Origin: CBDCMJ01 sp965224325
GTDB lineage: Bacteria; Chloroflexota; Dehalococcoidia; Lucifugimonadales; UBA3495
Length of the DNA stretch: 64,000 nucleotides
Direction: 5' to 3'
NCBI GenBank assembly: GCA_965224325.1
Contig: CBDCYT010000003.1
Location: 192,647 to 256,646, forward strand
Positions 1-9,520 of this stretch are shown here, one piece after another; the stretch's first letter is position 1, and every line of letters starts with the position of its first letter. A program made the position numbers and the translations under genes. Under the pieces are notes generated by a model that did no database searches, was not told the DNA's origin, and saw only the letters and a list, made by a program, of their open reading frames with translations.

Positions 1-451
1 TCTGGAAAATGGGCTTCAAGCGCTCGTAGGTGTCTTTCCTACCGCCGATCATCAGGGCGTAACCTTGGGTCAGCCCCCAGATGCCGCCGCTGGTGCCAAC
101 GTCCATAAAGTCGATGTCAAACGCCGCCAGCTTCTCGCCCCGGCGCATGGTGTCCTTGTAGTTGGAGTTGCCGCCGTCCAAGATCGTGCCTCCAGGCGAC
201 AGCAGGGGGATCAGATCGTCAATCGTGTTTTCGGTGGCCGGCCCCGCCGGAAGCATTACCCAAACGGACTTGGGCCGAGACAGTTGTTCCAGCAGGTGCT
301 CCAGCGAGGAAGAACCCACAGCCCCTTGGGCTTGGCTGGCGCTGACCGCATCGGGGCTTTGGTCGTAGGTCACCACCCGGTGCCCGCCCTTGAGGAGGCG
401 TTGCGCCATGTTGCCGCCCATGCGCCCTAGGCCCACCATACCGATCTCCAT
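1..451 (-). CDS. gnd: 6-phosphogluconate dehydrogenase, NAD(P)-binding part (partial)
   Basis: Oxidatively decarboxylates 6-phosphogluconate to ribulose 5-phosphate. The visible N-terminus starts MEIGMVGLGRMGGNMA, the Rossmann GxGxxG dinucleotide-binding motif, followed by the conserved segments LDGGNSNYKD and DVGTSGGIWG (substrate-binding GTSGG). The ATG at 451 follows a purine-rich stretch. The gene runs off the left edge, so only about 150 residues are seen and the catalytic helical domain is missing. It is read in the same direction as the aldolase and tal-pgi genes to its right, which fits a sugar-phosphate group. It could belong to the short YqeC/GndA-type subfamily. Confidence 0.9.
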   Translation of the reverse strand, partial: MEIGMVGLGRMGGNMAQRLLKGGHRVVTYDQSPDAVSASQAQGAVGSSSLEHLLEQLSRPKSVWVMLPAGPATENTIDDLIPLLSPGGTILDGGNSNYKDTMRRGEKLAAFDIDFMDVGTSGGIWGLTQGYALMIGGRKDTYERLKPIFQ

Positions 452-555
452 GTCGACTCTCTCTTTCTAACCGGCCTTATGACGGCTCAAATTCATGGGT
501 CAAACTGTGCGCCGGCCATTCCCCGGCCATTCTTAAGATGCGCGGCCGCCGAACC

Positions 556-1494
556 TTAACCGGTGCGGGCGGCGGCCCGGGCATCGACGAAGAGCTGGTA
601 CAACCCTTGATAAGTCCCCGCTATGCGCGTCACCGCTTCGGAACGGGGAATGGACTCATTTTTTAGCTCCATCAGGGGATTCCAGAATACGGTCCGTCCC
701 ACCGCAAACCCAATTACTCCTTCGGTTTGGGCTCCAACGGACAACCAGCCGCGTACCCGGCTTTCGTCTTCCCCTCGCCCGAGGACAATGATCCCGACTC
801 CATCGCGCCCTTCGGCGCGTGTTTGAGCCACTACGTTTTTGGCGTCTTCGGGGTCATCCACCCCCTCCAACTTCCATACGTCAGGCTCGATATTGGCATC
901 TTGGAGTTCCTGAATGGCGCGAACTGTCAACTGAGGCCGGACCTCCGCGTCGTAACGGTGGGGGTCTTGGTCCACCGCAGATATCTGGTCTTGGGTGGCT
1001 GGCACCAGCAGCTCGAACATAAACTTATAGCCCTCTGAATGAGTGTGTTGAGACAGGAGTTCCAGTCGCTGCCGCTGGTTCTCGTTAACCCGAGAGTCGC
1101 CGCCGGGATTGTAGCGCACCAGGACTTTGGCGAAGGTAGGCGAGGCATCCCGCAGGTGGGAACCGAATTCATCGCCGTACTCGAAGTCGAACTCCGCCTG
1201 CCCGCTCTTCTCCACCGACGTGCAGGTCGTGATGCCCTTCTGGTTGGCGTCGGCCAGCAATTCTCCGCCGTACTTCTGGTCCACTAATATGGCCGCCGTC
1301 TCGACGGGTACGCCCTGGTCTAAGGCCAGGAGAAACCCGTCGTAGATAACCTGCTTATATGCGGCTAGCTGCGCCACTTCCTGAGGGTCCGCATCCCGGC
1401 CTCGAATGCCCAGCAGCCCGGCCTCGAAGGAACTCCTATGGTCGAAGGGCAGTATGAAGAGATTTTTGTGGTAGCCTGGGCTCGAAACCTTCAT
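556..1494 (-). CDS. IolC C-terminal-type (DUF2090) class I aldolase-like protein
   Basis: 312 residues resembling the DUF2090 domain found at the C-terminus of IolC, a TIM-barrel family related to tagatose-bisphosphate and deoxy-ketogluconate-phosphate aldolases. The opening FILPFDHRSSF and later KVLVRYNPGG and VWKLEGVDD segments fit that family. There is no kinase domain, so it is a stand-alone barrel. A G-rich Shine-Dalgarno (GGGGG) lies just before the ATG at 1494. It sits between gnd and tal-pgi, so a sugar-phosphate aldol role is plausible. The actual substrate is not shown by the sequence. Confidence 0.75.
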   Translation of the reverse strand: MKVSSPGYHKNLFILPFDHRSSFEAGLLGIRGRDADPQEVAQLAAYKQVIYDGFLLALDQGVPVETAAILVDQKYGGELLADANQKGITTCTSVEKSGQAEFDFEYGDEFGSHLRDASPTFAKVLVRYNPGGDSRVNENQRQRLELLSQHTHSEGYKFMFELLVPATQDQISAVDQDPHRYDAEVRPQLTVRAIQELQDANIEPDVWKLEGVDDPEDAKNVVAQTRAEGRDGVGIIVLGRGEDESRVRGWLSVGAQTEGVIGFAVGRTVFWNPLMELKNESIPRSEAVTRIAGTYQGLYQLFVDARAAARTG

Positions 1495-1878
1495 GGGTGT
1501 TACCCCCTTTGAAATTTGCTATGGGATTCGTCTTTTCTGTGAGAGTCCCGTCCGCTCACACCGTGCGGCGCGCTCGCCTGCGTTCTCCTACTGAGATTCC
1601 GCCAGAGATTCCGGCGCCGGTCTCTCGGGGGCGATGGAACGGATTGCCGGCGTAAGGCCGTTGGCTAAGGCGGAGAACCCGAGGTCCTGCCTCCCGCGTG
1701 CCCGAAGACTCCAGCGCCCCAAAACGCTCCTCTGCTCGTGGCAGAGAAGGATGCAGGGAAGGATAAGGATTCAGGGCTTCCCCGAGCCGCGCCCCGAGGC
1801 CTGGAGGCAACGCGCGGAAATGGTTGATTGGCTACAACGAGTGTATCCTTTTGGGCGAGTGTACGCTTTCTGGCCAAT
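1495..1878. other. Intergenic stretch, nothing recognised
   Basis: 384 bases between the aldolase and tal-pgi. The short open frames here have no family features or ribosome-binding sites. It presumably holds the aldolase promoter, but no clear -35/-10 pair was found. Confidence 0.5.
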
Positions 1879-4620
1879 TCATGCGACGTCTAACGCCAGC
1901 CGGTCAATCCTCGCGGCAGCATCCGGCCCCAGATGGACCCGCACCGCGCGGCGTTTTGCGGTCTTCAAGGCTTCCAGGTCGCCCAAGGCCTGGGCATCCG
2001 CCAGAACGCCGAAAGTAAAGCTCTCGCCAGGGATGGGCAAGTCTTGGTCGTGGTCGGCTTTCAGCTGAAGAAACAGGCCGGAGCCGGGGCCTCCCTTGTG
2101 GAGTTGGCCGGTGGAATGCAAAAACCGGGGGCCGTACCCAGACATGGTGGCGATACGGTACCGCTGTATCACGCTCCGCCGCAGAGCCGCCAGGGCCCTG
2201 TCCACTTCGGGCGTCTGGAGCGTGTACGCCATTATCGCCAGATAGTCGCCGGGGTTGGATTCGGCCAGCAGCTCCTTGAGAGAGTCCGAAGCCTCGACCA
2301 GGGGCAACCGGCCCCGAGTTTGGAACTGTTCTAAGACGTTCTCGGTCATGTCCTTGGCGGCTTGCACGTTGGGCTGGTCGAACGGGTTGATGCCCAATGC
2401 GGCGCCGGCGACGGCCGTACCCATCTCCCACCGGAAAAACTCCGAGCCCAAGTCGTACTTGTCTTGCAAGTCCAGCCTAAGCACCGGATGACCCCAAAGT
2501 TCGATAGCTTCGATTGCCGCATCCATCTCAGTATTAGCGTCATGTTGGAGTCTCAGGTAGACAAAAAGCCGGTCATCGCCATAATATTCAAGGGCCGACA
2601 GAGGCTCGCCCGCTACCGGAATTATTCCCTTACCCTCTTTTCCGGTGCTCTCCGCAATTAACTGCTCCACCCACAAACCGAAGCTGCCGATGGACGGAGA
2701 AGTGAGCACCGTGAGCTTGTCTCGCCCTTGCGCGGCGAGAACGGACATGATCACCCCCAGCCGGGCGCCGGGGTTCTCCGGGGGTGGGACGCAAGACGCA
2801 CATCCTTCCCTCATGCAACCGGCGCGCTCTAGCAGCTTCTCGACGTCGACGCCGGTCAAGGCAGCGGGCACTAGCCCAAAGTAGGACAGGATGGAGTAAC
2901 GCCCCCCGATGTCCGGAGGGTTGAGGAATACCCTCCTGAACTTTTGAGCCCACGCCAGTTTCTCCAGGGGAGTTCCGGGATCGCTGATCGCAACAAAGTG
3001 CTGTCCGGCTGGCTCAGGCCCAACGGCCCTTTCCACCAGATTCCTAAAGTAAGCGTAAAACATGTTGGGCTCTGTGGTGGAGCCGGACTTAGACGACACT
3101 AGGAATAGGCTGCGAGAGACGTCTATAGCGCGGGCCGTGGCTTCCACCCAGGCGGGAACCGTCGAGTCCAGCACGATGAGCCTCGGATAGCCCGGAGCGT
3201 TACCGAAGGTTTGACGAAGGACCTCGGGCCCCAGGCTGCTCCCGCCCATGCCCAGGAGCACCACGTGGTGAAAACCGGCATCTTTGATCTCCCGGGCGAA
3301 CTCCTGTAGGGAGGGGACACGCTCACGCATGATCTCACTTACGCCTAGCCAGCCCAGACGGTTAGTAATCTCCGCGGGGTCGAGCTTCCAGACGGTATGA
3401 TCACCGCGCCAGATACGGCTGATCACCTGGTCTCGTTGCAACCGGACCATCGCTGTCTCGACGTCCGGAAGGTACTTGCCTAGGCCGGCCTCCGGATTTC
3501 CCCGGTCCAGGGCCAAGAGGCGGGCCTTCTTAGCGTTTATATCGGCCATCAGCCTCCCGAAGGAGCTTGCAAGCTCTTCCAAACCTTCAGTTAGCAGCCT
3601 GGCCGTCACGTCATCCATGTTGACGCCCGCCTCGGCCAGAGAGTCCAAGACCGCGGTGGCCTCATCCATTCCTTGTACCAGGCCGCCGGAGACTTGGCCA
3701 TGGTCGAGGAACGCGGTCAAGGCAGTTGGCGGCGCTGCCTGTACAGTATCTTGGCCCGCCTGCATTTCCAGGTACATGATCTCGCCGTAGGCTGGACTTT
3801 TGACCCCCGTGGCGGCCCAAAGGGGCCGTTGCACCCTGGCGCCTCTTTCACGGAGGACCTTAAAATCCTCATGGCTGAACACTTTCCTGAAATCGCGGTA
3901 GCCGAGCTTGGCGTTGGCGATAGCCGCCGTGCCTAGCAGTTGCTCCACACCGCCTTGCCCCCGGCGAATAGCCGCCTCCAACAGGGTGTCCACCGCTGTG
4001 TCCACCCGGCTGATGGAGAAGGACGCCACGGAGGCAATCTTGCTTGGGTCGCCGCCCATTTTGGCCAGGTCTTCGAGTCCGCAGATGTAGGCGCGGGCTA
4101 CGTTGGCATAGACGTTCAGGGAGAATATCAGCGTGGCGTCGATGTTGATTCCCTGGCTTGTCAGAGCCCGAAGAGCCGAGATGCCCTCGGGAGTCGCGGG
4201 CGCCTTGAACATCACGTTGGGGCGGTCCACTGCGGCAGACAGCCGCTTGACCTCAGCGATGGCGTCCTCGGTATCGCGGGCTAGTTTGGGGCTTATTTCC
4301 ATGGACACGTAGCCATCTGCGCCGCCGGTATCCTTGTAAACAGGCTGGAGCAGGTCCGCCGCCGCTTGAATGTCTTGGATGGCGATGGCCTCCAGGAGTT
4401 CCGGCGTCGTCTTGCCGCCTCGGGCCAACTCCAGAATTGCCTCGTCGTAGTCATTGCTGCCTGTAATGACTTTTCCCAGGTTGGCGTAATTGGAGGTCAC
4501 CCCGGTTACGCCAAGGTCAATCAAAGCCTGTAATTCGCCTGATTTGATCAAACCCCGCCGGAGATTGTTGCACCAGACCGACTGGCCGAGCCGTTGAACT
4601 TCTTGGATGGCGTTGGTCAC
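1879..4620 (-). CDS. tal-pgi: Bifunctional transaldolase / glucose-6-phosphate isomerase
   Basis: A fusion of transaldolase (about residues 1-350) and glucose-6-phosphate isomerase (about 380-910), linking the pentose phosphate pathway and glycolysis in the cytoplasm. The transaldolase Schiff-base lysine is in NVMFKAPATPEG. The isomerase half has GMGGSSLGPEV, the phosphate-binding VSSKSGSTTEPN, and GRYSILSYFGL. The GTG at 4620 is chosen because GGAAGGAG lies 6 bases upstream; the frame stays open to 4716 but that extension has no conserved residues. Odd: the usual GVTSNPTIF motif reads GVTSNYANL, keeping the Asn but losing Pro-Thr. Confidence 0.92.
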   Translation of the reverse strand: MTNAIQEVQRLGQSVWCNNLRRGLIKSGELQALIDLGVTGVTSNYANLGKVITGSNDYDEAILELARGGKTTPELLEAIAIQDIQAAADLLQPVYKDTGGADGYVSMEISPKLARDTEDAIAEVKRLSAAVDRPNVMFKAPATPEGISALRALTSQGINIDATLIFSLNVYANVARAYICGLEDLAKMGGDPSKIASVASFSISRVDTAVDTLLEAAIRRGQGGVEQLLGTAAIANAKLGYRDFRKVFSHEDFKVLRERGARVQRPLWAATGVKSPAYGEIMYLEMQAGQDTVQAAPPTALTAFLDHGQVSGGLVQGMDEATAVLDSLAEAGVNMDDVTARLLTEGLEELASSFGRLMADINAKKARLLALDRGNPEAGLGKYLPDVETAMVRLQRDQVISRIWRGDHTVWKLDPAEITNRLGWLGVSEIMRERVPSLQEFAREIKDAGFHHVVLLGMGGSSLGPEVLRQTFGNAPGYPRLIVLDSTVPAWVEATARAIDVSRSLFLVSSKSGSTTEPNMFYAYFRNLVERAVGPEPAGQHFVAISDPGTPLEKLAWAQKFRRVFLNPPDIGGRYSILSYFGLVPAALTGVDVEKLLERAGCMREGCASCVPPPENPGARLGVIMSVLAAQGRDKLTVLTSPSIGSFGLWVEQLIAESTGKEGKGIIPVAGEPLSALEYYGDDRLFVYLRLQHDANTEMDAAIEAIELWGHPVLRLDLQDKYDLGSEFFRWEMGTAVAGAALGINPFDQPNVQAAKDMTENVLEQFQTRGRLPLVEASDSLKELLAESNPGDYLAIMAYTLQTPEVDRALAALRRSVIQRYRIATMSGYGPRFLHSTGQLHKGGPGSGLFLQLKADHDQDLPIPGESFTFGVLADAQALGDLEALKTAKRRAVRVHLGPDAAARIDRLALDVA

Positions 4621-5408
4621 GTTTCTTCTCCTTCCACCGGAATCGACCACCATCACCGGACCAGAGACTTGACGACGGCAACCCGGGAAGGCGCTTAGGT
4701 TCAAGAGAGGGTCCATGGGTCGCCCAGCGGGTCGCGCGCGAAGGCTCCGGCCCCAATCTCCGGGCCCAATCTATTGTACGACGAGGCAACGCCTTTCCCA
4801 ACAAGTGGTGTCAACCGGTCTCAGCGCCTGAGGATCACCAAAGCTCGGTCCAGCGGATGATTGCCTGTGGACCCAATTGCGAGCAGAACTCTTTGTGGGT
4901 GCTGTCTTAGCAACGCTGAGCTATCGTCCTAACTGGCTTGTCTTCTACACCTGCAGCAACCCTGATGGTCCAGGCGTGCGACGTTCCCCCCTTCGTCACT
5001 AGGCACGGGCCGGAGATTTGCCGTCCCAGAGACACGGGAGCCAATCCCGGTCAATACGCGGACCAACACTTCTCCGCCCCTGCGCTGAAAATTGCAGGGC
5101 CATGTAATAATCTATGCCTGGGTGTGCCTTCGCTGCCCTTGACCGGCCCAAGGCGGACGAATGACTTATCTTGGTCAGGCGGAAGAGGCCGTTGCGAGCG
5201 GGGTTTCATGGACAACTGAAGACCCTGCTGGAAATAGTCGGTCCTGTTGACCCTCGGGGTCCCGCCTGATTTAATAGAGCCGGAGAGCGGGTGTTCCGCA
5301 ACGAATACCCTACGAGAATCAATTCTTCATCCTGGTGGGACCGAGTCTGGGCTCAGGTTTTGCGTCAAGGCATTTCCCACCACCAAGGGCGATTACCCAC
5401 AACTTCGA
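4621..5408. other. Intergenic region upstream of tal-pgi
   Basis: About 790 bases with no convincing gene on either strand. The 93-codon plus-strand frame at 4938-5219 has no ribosome site and random composition. The region must hold the tal-pgi promoter and the promoter for the tRNA. Confidence 0.5.
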
Positions 5409-5485
<77 letters not shown>

Positions 5486-5726
5486 AACGAGCAGACTCAT
5501 TGTGAATCGCCGGCACTTCCCGCGGAGTGCGGGCCTACGGAGGAGTGCCTAGTTGTGGTGTTGTCCTTCCTTGAGGATGGACTGCGGTCGATCCTCCCGG
5601 TAGACGGGAAGACTTCGCGCTAACCATTCCCACACGTAGCAAATAGCTCAAAGGCTTGAGGGAACGGCGTTCCGTAAAGACCGGCAAGCCCTTGAGACTT
5701 GACTAAAGTGGAGGCGAAATACAGTC

Positions 5727-6269
5727 GTGAAACACCAAGAGGTCGCAGTATTCGGCGGAGGATGTTTCTGGTGCACTGAAGCAGTATTCTCCGAACTTAA
5801 AGGCGTGTTTTCAGTTGCGTCTGGGTATGCGGGTGGACACACGGAAGCTCCGACTTATGCCCAGGTATGCGGTGAGAAGACTGGACACGCGGAAGTTGTG
5901 GAAATCCAGTTCGACCCCGATGAAATTACCTATCATGAGCTTCTTCAAGTGTTCATTGCGACCCACGACCCCACTACGCTCAATCGACAGGGAGCCGACC
6001 GCGGCACAAGGTATCGCTCGATTATTCTATACACCGACGAAACTCAGCGGGACCAGGCGGAAGGTTTCATAAAAGACCTAAGAGATCGGAATTGCTATAA
6101 GAGTCCAATCGTCACCGAAGTCCAGCCATTGGAGAAGTTCTACGAGGCCGAAGCCGATCACAAAGATTACTATTTGGAAAACCCGGGCAGTATGTATTGC
6201 CAGATGGTAATTACACCCAAGGTGAAGAAGTTTCGGCAAGAATTTGCCGAACGCTTACAAGGATCTTAA
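5727..6269 (+). CDS. msrA: Peptide methionine sulfoxide reductase A
   Basis: Reduces methionine-S-sulfoxide in proteins and free form, repairing oxidative damage. At 180 residues it has the usual length, with catalytic Cys13 in GGCFWCTEA, the GYAGGHTEAPTY segment and DHKDYYLENPG near the C-terminus. The GTG start is preceded by GGAGG about 12 bases upstream. It is a single gene downstream of tRNA-Gly. The active site is an ordinary Cys, not a UGA codon, although a tRNA-Sec occurs in the window. Confidence 0.96.
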   Translation: MKHQEVAVFGGGCFWCTEAVFSELKGVFSVASGYAGGHTEAPTYAQVCGEKTGHAEVVEIQFDPDEITYHELLQVFIATHDPTTLNRQGADRGTRYRSIILYTDETQRDQAEGFIKDLRDRNCYKSPIVTEVQPLEKFYEAEADHKDYYLENPGSMYCQMVITPKVKKFRQEFAERLQGS

Positions 6270-6310
6270 TTGATCGCGAAAGACACTTAAAAACCTGATT
6301 CGAGGTGAGT

Positions 6311-7093
6311 ATGACCCTCGCCAATGAGACTATAGACGATCTGCTCCAGCGGGCTATCAACTGCTACCACTCCGGCGTGCCTACTCAGCCATTCGACAAC
6401 CCGGACCTGAGCGAGGCGGATGCGTACCAAGTCCAATTCCGCCTGGTGGACACCCTTAGAGATCAAGACCAGACAGTCGTAGGGCATAAAGTGGCGTTGA
6501 CCACCAAATCAGCCAGGGCCCACTTGGGCGTGACTGAGCCTTGCTTCGGTCACATGCTAGACCGGGGCGTGTACGCGAATGGTTCCGATGTTCCCGTGGG
6601 GGAATTGGCAGACCCCCACGTTGAAGCAGAGATAGCGTTCGTGCTGAAGAAAGACTTGAAAGGTCCGGGAATAACTCCGGTAGACGTCATGAGAGCAACC
6701 CAAGCCGTTTTGCCGGCTATCGAACTCGTTGACCTCAAAGTGCAGGGCCCAGGAATACGAGCCGCCGACATTATAGTGCATAACGCGCTTCACGGCGGAG
6801 TGGTGGTTGGGTCAAGGCTCACCCCAATAGATGACTTGGACCTTCAGTTCGAGGGCGTGACAGTCGAGTTTAACGGAAGTCTTCACGGCAGTGGGACCGG
6901 ATTCGAGGTCATGGGGAATCCCATAAACGCCATCTGCTGGTTGGCCAACAAACTGGCCGCTTTCGACGACCACCTAAGGAAGGGGGAAACAATCATCTCC
7001 GGGTCGATAGTGACGCCCGTCAGGGTTCAGCCAGGCGATCAGATCAGGGTCACGTACACCAAGCTTGGTGTGGTTGGAGCCAGCTTCGTGTAG
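6311..7093 (+). CDS. 2-keto-4-pentenoate hydratase family protein
   Basis: Fumarylacetoacetate-hydrolase-superfamily enzyme of the MhpD/DmpE/BphH type, which adds water to 2-hydroxypenta-2,4-dienoate in meta-cleavage pathways. Family features are GHKVALTTKSA, FGHMLDRGVY, VEAEIAFVL (metal-binding Glu pair) and PAIELVD. The ATG at 6311 is chosen over the GTG at 6305 because the Shine-Dalgarno GAGG occupies 6302-6305. Length (260) is normal. No other meta-pathway gene is adjacent, so the real substrate may be a different 2-keto-enoic acid. Confidence 0.85.
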   Translation: MTLANETIDDLLQRAINCYHSGVPTQPFDNPDLSEADAYQVQFRLVDTLRDQDQTVVGHKVALTTKSARAHLGVTEPCFGHMLDRGVYANGSDVPVGELADPHVEAEIAFVLKKDLKGPGITPVDVMRATQAVLPAIELVDLKVQGPGIRAADIIVHNALHGGVVVGSRLTPIDDLDLQFEGVTVEFNGSLHGSGTGFEVMGNPINAICWLANKLAAFDDHLRKGETIISGSIVTPVRVQPGDQIRVTYTKLGVVGASFV

Positions 7094-7209
7094 GGCTGCA
7101 TCTCTCGTCCGCGTGGGTCGCCAGGGATACGCCAAACGGCCCGGCAACTATGGTGCTATATTCTTTAACCACGCGGGGGCGCCTCGACTGGATATCGGCC
7201 ATAAGAGCT

Positions 7210-7429
7210 TGTCTCATAAAGCTGAGTCCTCCAGCCTCCTACCTTTCTGGATTCCCGCTTTCGCGGGAATGACGGGGTTCTGGATTCCTGCTCCCCGATC
7301 GGGGTCGGGGACAAGCTTCGCGGGAATGACGGGTTATTGAGCCGCATTCAATACTGGTCTAAAGCGGTTAATAATAGTAACCCGCCGGGTTGCGTCCGCC
7401 CAAAATCGTGAGTGGAGACTTCTGAGACG
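7210..7429 (+). repeat. MITE-like element, copy 1
   Basis: Begins TGTCTCATAAAGCT and ends AGACTTCTGAGACG, imperfect terminal inverted repeats with core GTCTCA. A second copy lies inverted at 25887-26047 and matches over most of its length. The interior holds a GGATTCCCGC...GCGGGAATGACGG hairpin, duplicated in a diverged form in this copy and so making it about 60 bases longer. No coding capacity. The family is not identified. Confidence 0.7.
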
Positions 7430-7672
7430 GGCTCCATAAGTAGCGCCCCATTGCCACACGGCGCTTCAGGGCCTCGCCGCTCGATTGATTAAGCAATACA
7501 GCCGGAGCGAAAAAGCCCGGTACATGCGCGAAGGCAAGCGACTTAAGGACCCGCGCCGCCGGGCCCTGTGTGAGGCCTCATATCTAGGGGCCGGCGAGGT
7601 GAAGTAGGACTTGGATGGCCGGGCCGCGTCATAATCGACACCGTTATATGAGTCACCCTTACGCGACAGACT
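7430..7672. other. Intergenic stretch
   Basis: GC-rich spacer between the MITE and the lipoprotein gene. No tRNA, terminator or gene recognised. Confidence 0.4.
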
Positions 7673-8326
7673 TTGAAAGATCGGTTGGTGCGGCTAGTAA
7701 GGTCAATAGCTCCATTGCTTCTGTTGACGCTCTTGCTCTCCCTTGGGTGCAATGGAGCAACTCCTGAGCCGAGCCCCAACTTTTCCTCCTCGAATACAGT
7801 CGAGGGGGTCACAGCCGCCATCGCAACAGCCAGCGCTACGCCCGCGCCGAAATGGCCGGATATGGTAGTTTTGTATAGCCCCCGCGTTTATTACACCATG
7901 GATGTTCCGCCGGCCGCGGCGGAAGTTCCCCAGGCGTGGATCGTGGATGCGCCGGACCCGGCTAACGCATCCGTGGAAGGACCCGGCTCAGCAGTGTTTA
8001 CAATTCGGCTGTCCAGTCCACCGTACCCCGAAGCAGACCTTGTTCAACTGGAAGAGCTATTCGTCAATAGCCAGGAGTTCCGGGAGCAAGTTGTACCTGC
8101 CTCGTTTCGGAGTTATGAGACGGCAATCTCAGGCGCACCGGGGCGGCGGATGTTATATAGGTCCCACTCTGACGGCGGTTGCATTACCACGCACAATCGG
8201 GTGTCTCTGATAAGCGGGGAATTTCTCATAATCTTAACCGGAAGCGTTTGCCTGGAGGAACAGGAATCGTTCCCACAGCAATGGATTGAGCGCATGCAGA
8301 CCAGCTTCGCCCTTAAATACGGTTAG
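7673..8326 (+). CDS. Predicted lipoprotein, PsbP-like fold possible
   Basis: 217 residues starting with a basic, hydrophobic signal peptide ending in the lipobox LSLGC, so probably anchored to the outer face of the membrane. A short Thr/Ala/Pro linker follows, then a domain of about 160 residues. Its pattern (hydrophobic strands, a pair of late Cys, a closing W-I-E-R-M-Q-T-S-F helix) recalls PsbP-like or DUF1795 proteins. The only start in frame that keeps the basic N-terminus is TTG at 7673. Function unknown. Confidence 0.7.
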   Translation: MKDRLVRLVRSIAPLLLLTLLLSLGCNGATPEPSPNFSSSNTVEGVTAAIATASATPAPKWPDMVVLYSPRVYYTMDVPPAAAEVPQAWIVDAPDPANASVEGPGSAVFTIRLSSPPYPEADLVQLEELFVNSQEFREQVVPASFRSYETAISGAPGRRMLYRSHSDGGCITTHNRVSLISGEFLIILTGSVCLEEQESFPQQWIERMQTSFALKYG

Positions 8327-8741
8327 GCGCCAATTATGATTGTCCGCCTAAGCTGCAGCCCACAAGGCTGGCGATTAAGCCTTAAACCTATGCAGTACAG
8401 GACGCCGCTGCCACGCCCGCCCAACCGGCGCCCAACTGACTATTTACTGGCGGTTGGCTGGGCGGGTACGCCTCTTGGCCCATCATCGGTCGAATAATGA
8501 TTTAATCCTACGCTCCAATCACCAAGGGCGCTCCAATCACCAAGGGCGCTCCAATCACCAAGAGCGCTCCAATCACCACCGGCGCGGCCGGGCGTCCAGT
8601 CTTACCCTAGGCCAATTCGTCCTTCACCTGAGGCGACAGACTACCCGCACCACACGCACCGGCATAGCTGAGGGGCCTTTCATCCTCTATGTATAATGGA
8701 ATCCCTCCGCCCTAGCCCGTGCATATGAATGAAGAAACACA
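8327..8741. other. Intergenic region with tandem repeat
   Basis: 415 bases. Apart from the 18-bp repeat annotated separately, only short frames without ribosome sites are seen. An AT-rich TATAATGG at about 8691-8698 may be the -10 of the downstream gene. Confidence 0.4.
8511..8582 (+). repeat. 18-bp tandem repeat, four units
   Basis: Four head-to-tail copies of CGCTCCAATCACCAAGGG at 8511, 8529, 8547 and 8565, the last two slightly changed. 18 is a multiple of 3, but no gene clearly covers it. Probably a slippage minisatellite. Confidence 0.9.
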
Positions 8742-9041
8742 ATGTATAATCCTTGCCGGATCTTGATAGTCGGACGAGAACAGGAAGAGACGGACAGAAT
8801 CACGCGACTTTTGGAAGCCGTTGGCTGCATAGTAACCGCCACGCTTAGCGACGAAGTAGCCATCGATTTGGCAGGTTCTTCCGAGTACAATGCGCTGCTA
8901 ATCGGGGACGAAGTCCCTGATTCGGATGCCCGATACGTGGCCGCTGAATCCAGAAGTAAGAAACCGGACTTGCCGGTGGTAGTGGTGCGCGGCGCGGAGG
9001 CCGTTCTGACTCAGCTCAGGCAAGCCGGCGTGAGCCCGTAA
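8742..9041 (+). CDS. Degenerate response-regulator receiver-like protein
   Basis: 99 residues with the alternating pattern of a receiver domain (RILIVGREQEE, then YNALLIGDEVP, then DLPVVVVRGAE). The key residues are missing: the acidic pair after the first strand is GR, the phospho-acceptor Asp position is Gly55 (an Asp follows at 56), and the protein ends before the conserved Lys. It is therefore a pseudo-receiver that cannot be phosphorylated in the normal way. Single gene, no histidine kinase nearby. Confidence 0.6.
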   Translation: MYNPCRILIVGREQEETDRITRLLEAVGCIVTATLSDEVAIDLAGSSEYNALLIGDEVPDSDARYVAAESRSKKPDLPVVVVRGAEAVLTQLRQAGVSP

Positions 9042-9331
9042 GCTGCCAATCGAGTGCGAACAGCAGCGTCGCCGGGTACACCGCACCCTGGATTAGGCTG
9101 GTTCGACCAGTGGCCGAAAAGGCTTTCTCCCGGGTTTGGGACCGCCCGTGCCGGTTGCTCAAGACCGGCCTGTATGGTAAATTAGCTGAGGTCAGGCAGC
9201 GCGCCTAAGGACCGCCCTAACTTCATTGGCTGCTGTTGTTACCTTGGAGACCCGCAGTGACGCGGCGTCCGTGGATAGCAAAGTCCGGCAGCTATTCGGT
9301 TCAGCGGCCAGGTTTCTTTAAGGAGTGGCGA

Positions 9332-9520
9332 ATGGCATACGTTTCCCCACGAGAGGGAGAGTCGCCCGAAAGTTTAGTCAACCGTTTTCGGGCATCGGTG
9401 CAGCACTCGGGGGTGCTCCGAGAGTTGAAGGACCGGCGTTTTTTCCGGTCGAAAGCCCAAAAAGAAAGGCTTGCCGCCCAGCGAGCGGCGCGGCGGCGGC
9501 GGCGGCAGAACCGGCGTTAG
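9332..9520 (+). CDS. rpsU: 30S ribosomal protein S21
   Basis: 62 residues: MAYVSPREGESPESLVNRF followed by an Arg/Lys-rich C-terminal tail (RRRRRQNRR), the S21 pattern. AAGGAG lies 6 bases before the ATG at 9332 and fixes the start; the frame is open further upstream but without similarity. S21 binds the small subunit near the anti-Shine-Dalgarno region and helps initiation. Confidence 0.93.
   Translation: MAYVSPREGESPESLVNRFRASVQHSGVLRELKDRRFFRSKAQKERLAAQRAARRRRRQNRR

Noticed and set aside
5727..6269. Selenoprotein MsrA, given the tRNA-Sec
   Set aside because: The catalytic codon is an ordinary Cys codon; no in-frame TGA.
8511..8582. CRISPR array
   Set aside because: The 18-bp units are head to tail with no spacers.
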